Made by a program: the position numbers and the translations under genes
Shown here: positions 62,802 to 64,000 of the stretch, piece after piece
Numbering within the stretch: position 1 is the first letter of the stretch
How the letters are laid out: each line of letters opens with the position of its first letter
The notes under the pieces: generated by a model
What the model was told of the DNA's origin: nothing
Databases searched by the model: none
What the model saw: only the letters and a program-made list of their open reading frames with translations
NCBI RefSeq assembly: GCF_018332455.1
Contig: NZ_BOPZ01000003.1
Coordinates: forward strand, 62,001 to 126,000
Length of the DNA stretch: 64,000 nt
Source: Clostridium polyendosporum
GTDB lineage: Bacteria; Bacillota; Clostridia; Clostridiales; Clostridiaceae
Direction of reading: 5' to 3'

Positions 62802-64000
62802 TTACGCCTCCTCACAATGTTCATTTATTAATTTTATTAAGTCTTCACCTGTGTAATCACAAACTATGACTTTTACACCTAATTCTTGTTCTATATTCTT
62901 GATCTTTAAATCATCAAGCATAACTCTCTCTTTTATATTTCCCAATTCATACCCTTTTCTAAACATATTATCAGCCATAATGAGATATTTGGATGAAATC
63001 TTATTCTTTGTTTGATTAATTATATCTTGACCTGTTAAAAGCCCTGATACTGTTATGGTTTCACCAAAAAACTCATTGGTTATCTTAAAAACATCAATTT
63101 TTATATTTTGATTTTTTTTCATAATTTTTTCACTAACATTTTTTATTTCATTATAAGCAGATACACCAGTTACAATTGAAAAATGTCCTTTTAAATTTTG
63201 ATTCAATATATCAAGATCACGATCTATCGTATCTCTAAGAAGTCTTATAACTCCAACACCATCTTCTAACTGCTCATAATTGTCATAAAAATTACCTTCA
63301 GGTAAATCAATTTTTGCTAAAACATAAAATTCATCAGAAAGTCTTACAAATGGAGTTCCTATTTCTTTTATGTATTTTTCTTGAAGTTTCTTCACATTTT
63401 CAATTTCAGCTCTTGCGGTTTCCTTATTAAATATATCTAGTTTTTGTAATCCTTCTCTATGTTTTGTTATCCCAACTGGAACTGCAGCAATGTTTTGAAT
63501 TGAAGGATATAACTTATAAAGATCTTCAACTGTACGTTCTAATTCTTCTCCATTATTAACTCCTGGAACAACTACAATTTGAGTATTCATTTCAATGCCT
63601 GCCTCAGCAAGTTTTACTAATCTTGGATATATGTTACCGGCAAATCTATTACTTAGCATCTTAACTCTAAGCTCTGGATTGGTTGTATGTACTGAAATAT
63701 TAATAGGGCTTATTCTGTATCTTATTATTCTATCAATATCTTCATCCTTCATATTGGTTAGTGTTACAAAATTACCTTGAAGGAAAGATAATCTAGAATC
63801 ATCATCCTTAAAATATAACGTTTCTCTCATACCTTTTGGAAGTTGATCTATGAAACAAAACATGCACTTATTAGAACAGCTAATAGCCTTATCCATAATG
63901 GATGCTTCAAATTCTATTCCTAGATCTTCATGATATTCTTTTTCTATTTCATAAACCCAAATCTCGCCATCTGGTTTCTCTATTTCTACTTCAAGATATT
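62802..64000 (-). CDS. DUF512 radical SAM protein, 5'-truncated by window edge
   Basis: Uncharacterised radical SAM-like iron-sulphur protein found upstream of der in many Firmicutes. The visible 399 residues are open to the window edge, so the start and the N-terminal PDZ-like part lie outside. The cluster motif [21 protein letters not shown] (CX3CX2C) is intact, followed by [19 protein letters not shown] and the DUF512 domain with [12 protein letters not shown] and [10 protein letters not shown]. The internal ATG at 63896 is not the true start, because upstream codons continue the family sequence ([13 protein letters not shown]). Confidence 0.9.
   Translation of the reverse strand, partial: YLEVEIEKPDGEIWVYEIEKEYHEDLGIEFEASIMDKAISCSNKCMFCFIDQLPKGMRETLYFKDDDSRLSFLQGNFVTLTNMKDEDIDRIIRYRISPINISVHTTNPELRVKMLSNRFAGNIYPRLVKLAEAGIEMNTQIVVVPGVNNGEELERTVEDLYKLYPSIQNIAAVPVGITKHREGLQKLDIFNKETARAEIENVKKLQEKYIKEIGTPFVRLSDEFYVLAKIDLPEGNFYDNYEQLEDGVGVIRLLRDTIDRDLDILNQNLKGHFSIVTGVSAYNEIKNVSEKIMKKNQNIKIDVFKITNEFFGETITVSGLLTGQDIINQTKNKISSKYLIMADNMFRKGYELGNIKERVMLDDLKIKNIEQELGVKVIVCDYTGEDLIKLINEHCEEA

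Noticed and set aside
63896-63896. Internal ATG as the start of the DUF512 protein
   Set aside because: The frame stays open to the window edge with family-like residues, so the gene begins outside the window.

Overview
The window is a 64 kb piece of a low-GC, endospore-forming Firmicute, most likely a Clostridium (cluster I, sensu stricto). The evidence is the very AT-rich sequence, strong purine-rich ribosome binding sites, sporulation genes (spoVS, spoVM, spoIVA, ylbJ), Pta-AckA acetate metabolism and housekeeping gene order shared with Bacillus and Clostridium. Species cannot be fixed from sequence alone. Nearly everything is on the minus strand; only tmcAL-ylbJ and rpmB are on plus.

Reading down the coordinates (minus-strand transcription runs from high to low): 1-9.1 kb is the smc-ftsY-ylxM-ffh-rpsP-khpA-rimM-trmD-rplS-rbgA block for chromosome, SRP and ribosome biogenesis. 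9.1-16.3 kb holds pta, ackA, the DUF177-rpmF-plsX-acpP-rnc run, an Elp3-like radical SAM gene and spoVS. 16.4-19.5 kb has the plus-strand tmcAL and ylbJ, which meet a coiled-coil gene, coaD and rsmD tail to tail. 20.7-31.9 kb has recG, a FakA-like gene, asp23, rpmB, a 25-codon spoVM, thiN, rpe, rsgA, prkC, stp and rlmN. 31.9-40.8 kb continues the same conserved superoperon with rsmB, a zinc peptidase, fmt, def, priA, coaBC, rpoZ, gmk, remA and yicC. It couples translation initiation, cofactor and nucleotide supply, restart of replication and the Ser/Thr kinase/phosphatase pair.

41-52.8 kb is accessory: a purine permease under a guanine-type riboswitch, asparaginase, thiol peroxidase, several very small genes, an Hsp20-like protein, an AlaX-type editing protein, a sugar PTS permease behind a LicT/SacT-type antitermination leader, a MATE exporter and a ROK glucokinase. 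53.2-58.8 kb looks like a patchwork or island: a 5'-truncated MFS gene, an orphan protein, a pgaC-pgaD exopolysaccharide synthase pair with a structured leader, an O-acetyltransferase with a ROK repressor and candidate operator, and a phage-integrase tail fragment beside a tRNA-Pro(GGG) gene. 58.9-64 kb returns to core genes: spoIVA, gpsA, der and a DUF512 radical SAM protein cut by the window edge.

Most interesting signals: a hairpin that separates the Shine-Dalgarno from the start codon of the DUF177-rpmF operon and whose loop can also pair with that Shine-Dalgarno; a five-copy palindromic intergenic repeat; the unannotatably short spoVM; a possible ATT start for ylbJ; the integrase remnant next to tRNA-Pro; and several overlooked small genes. 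No CRISPR array, intact insertion sequence, rRNA or defence system was seen.
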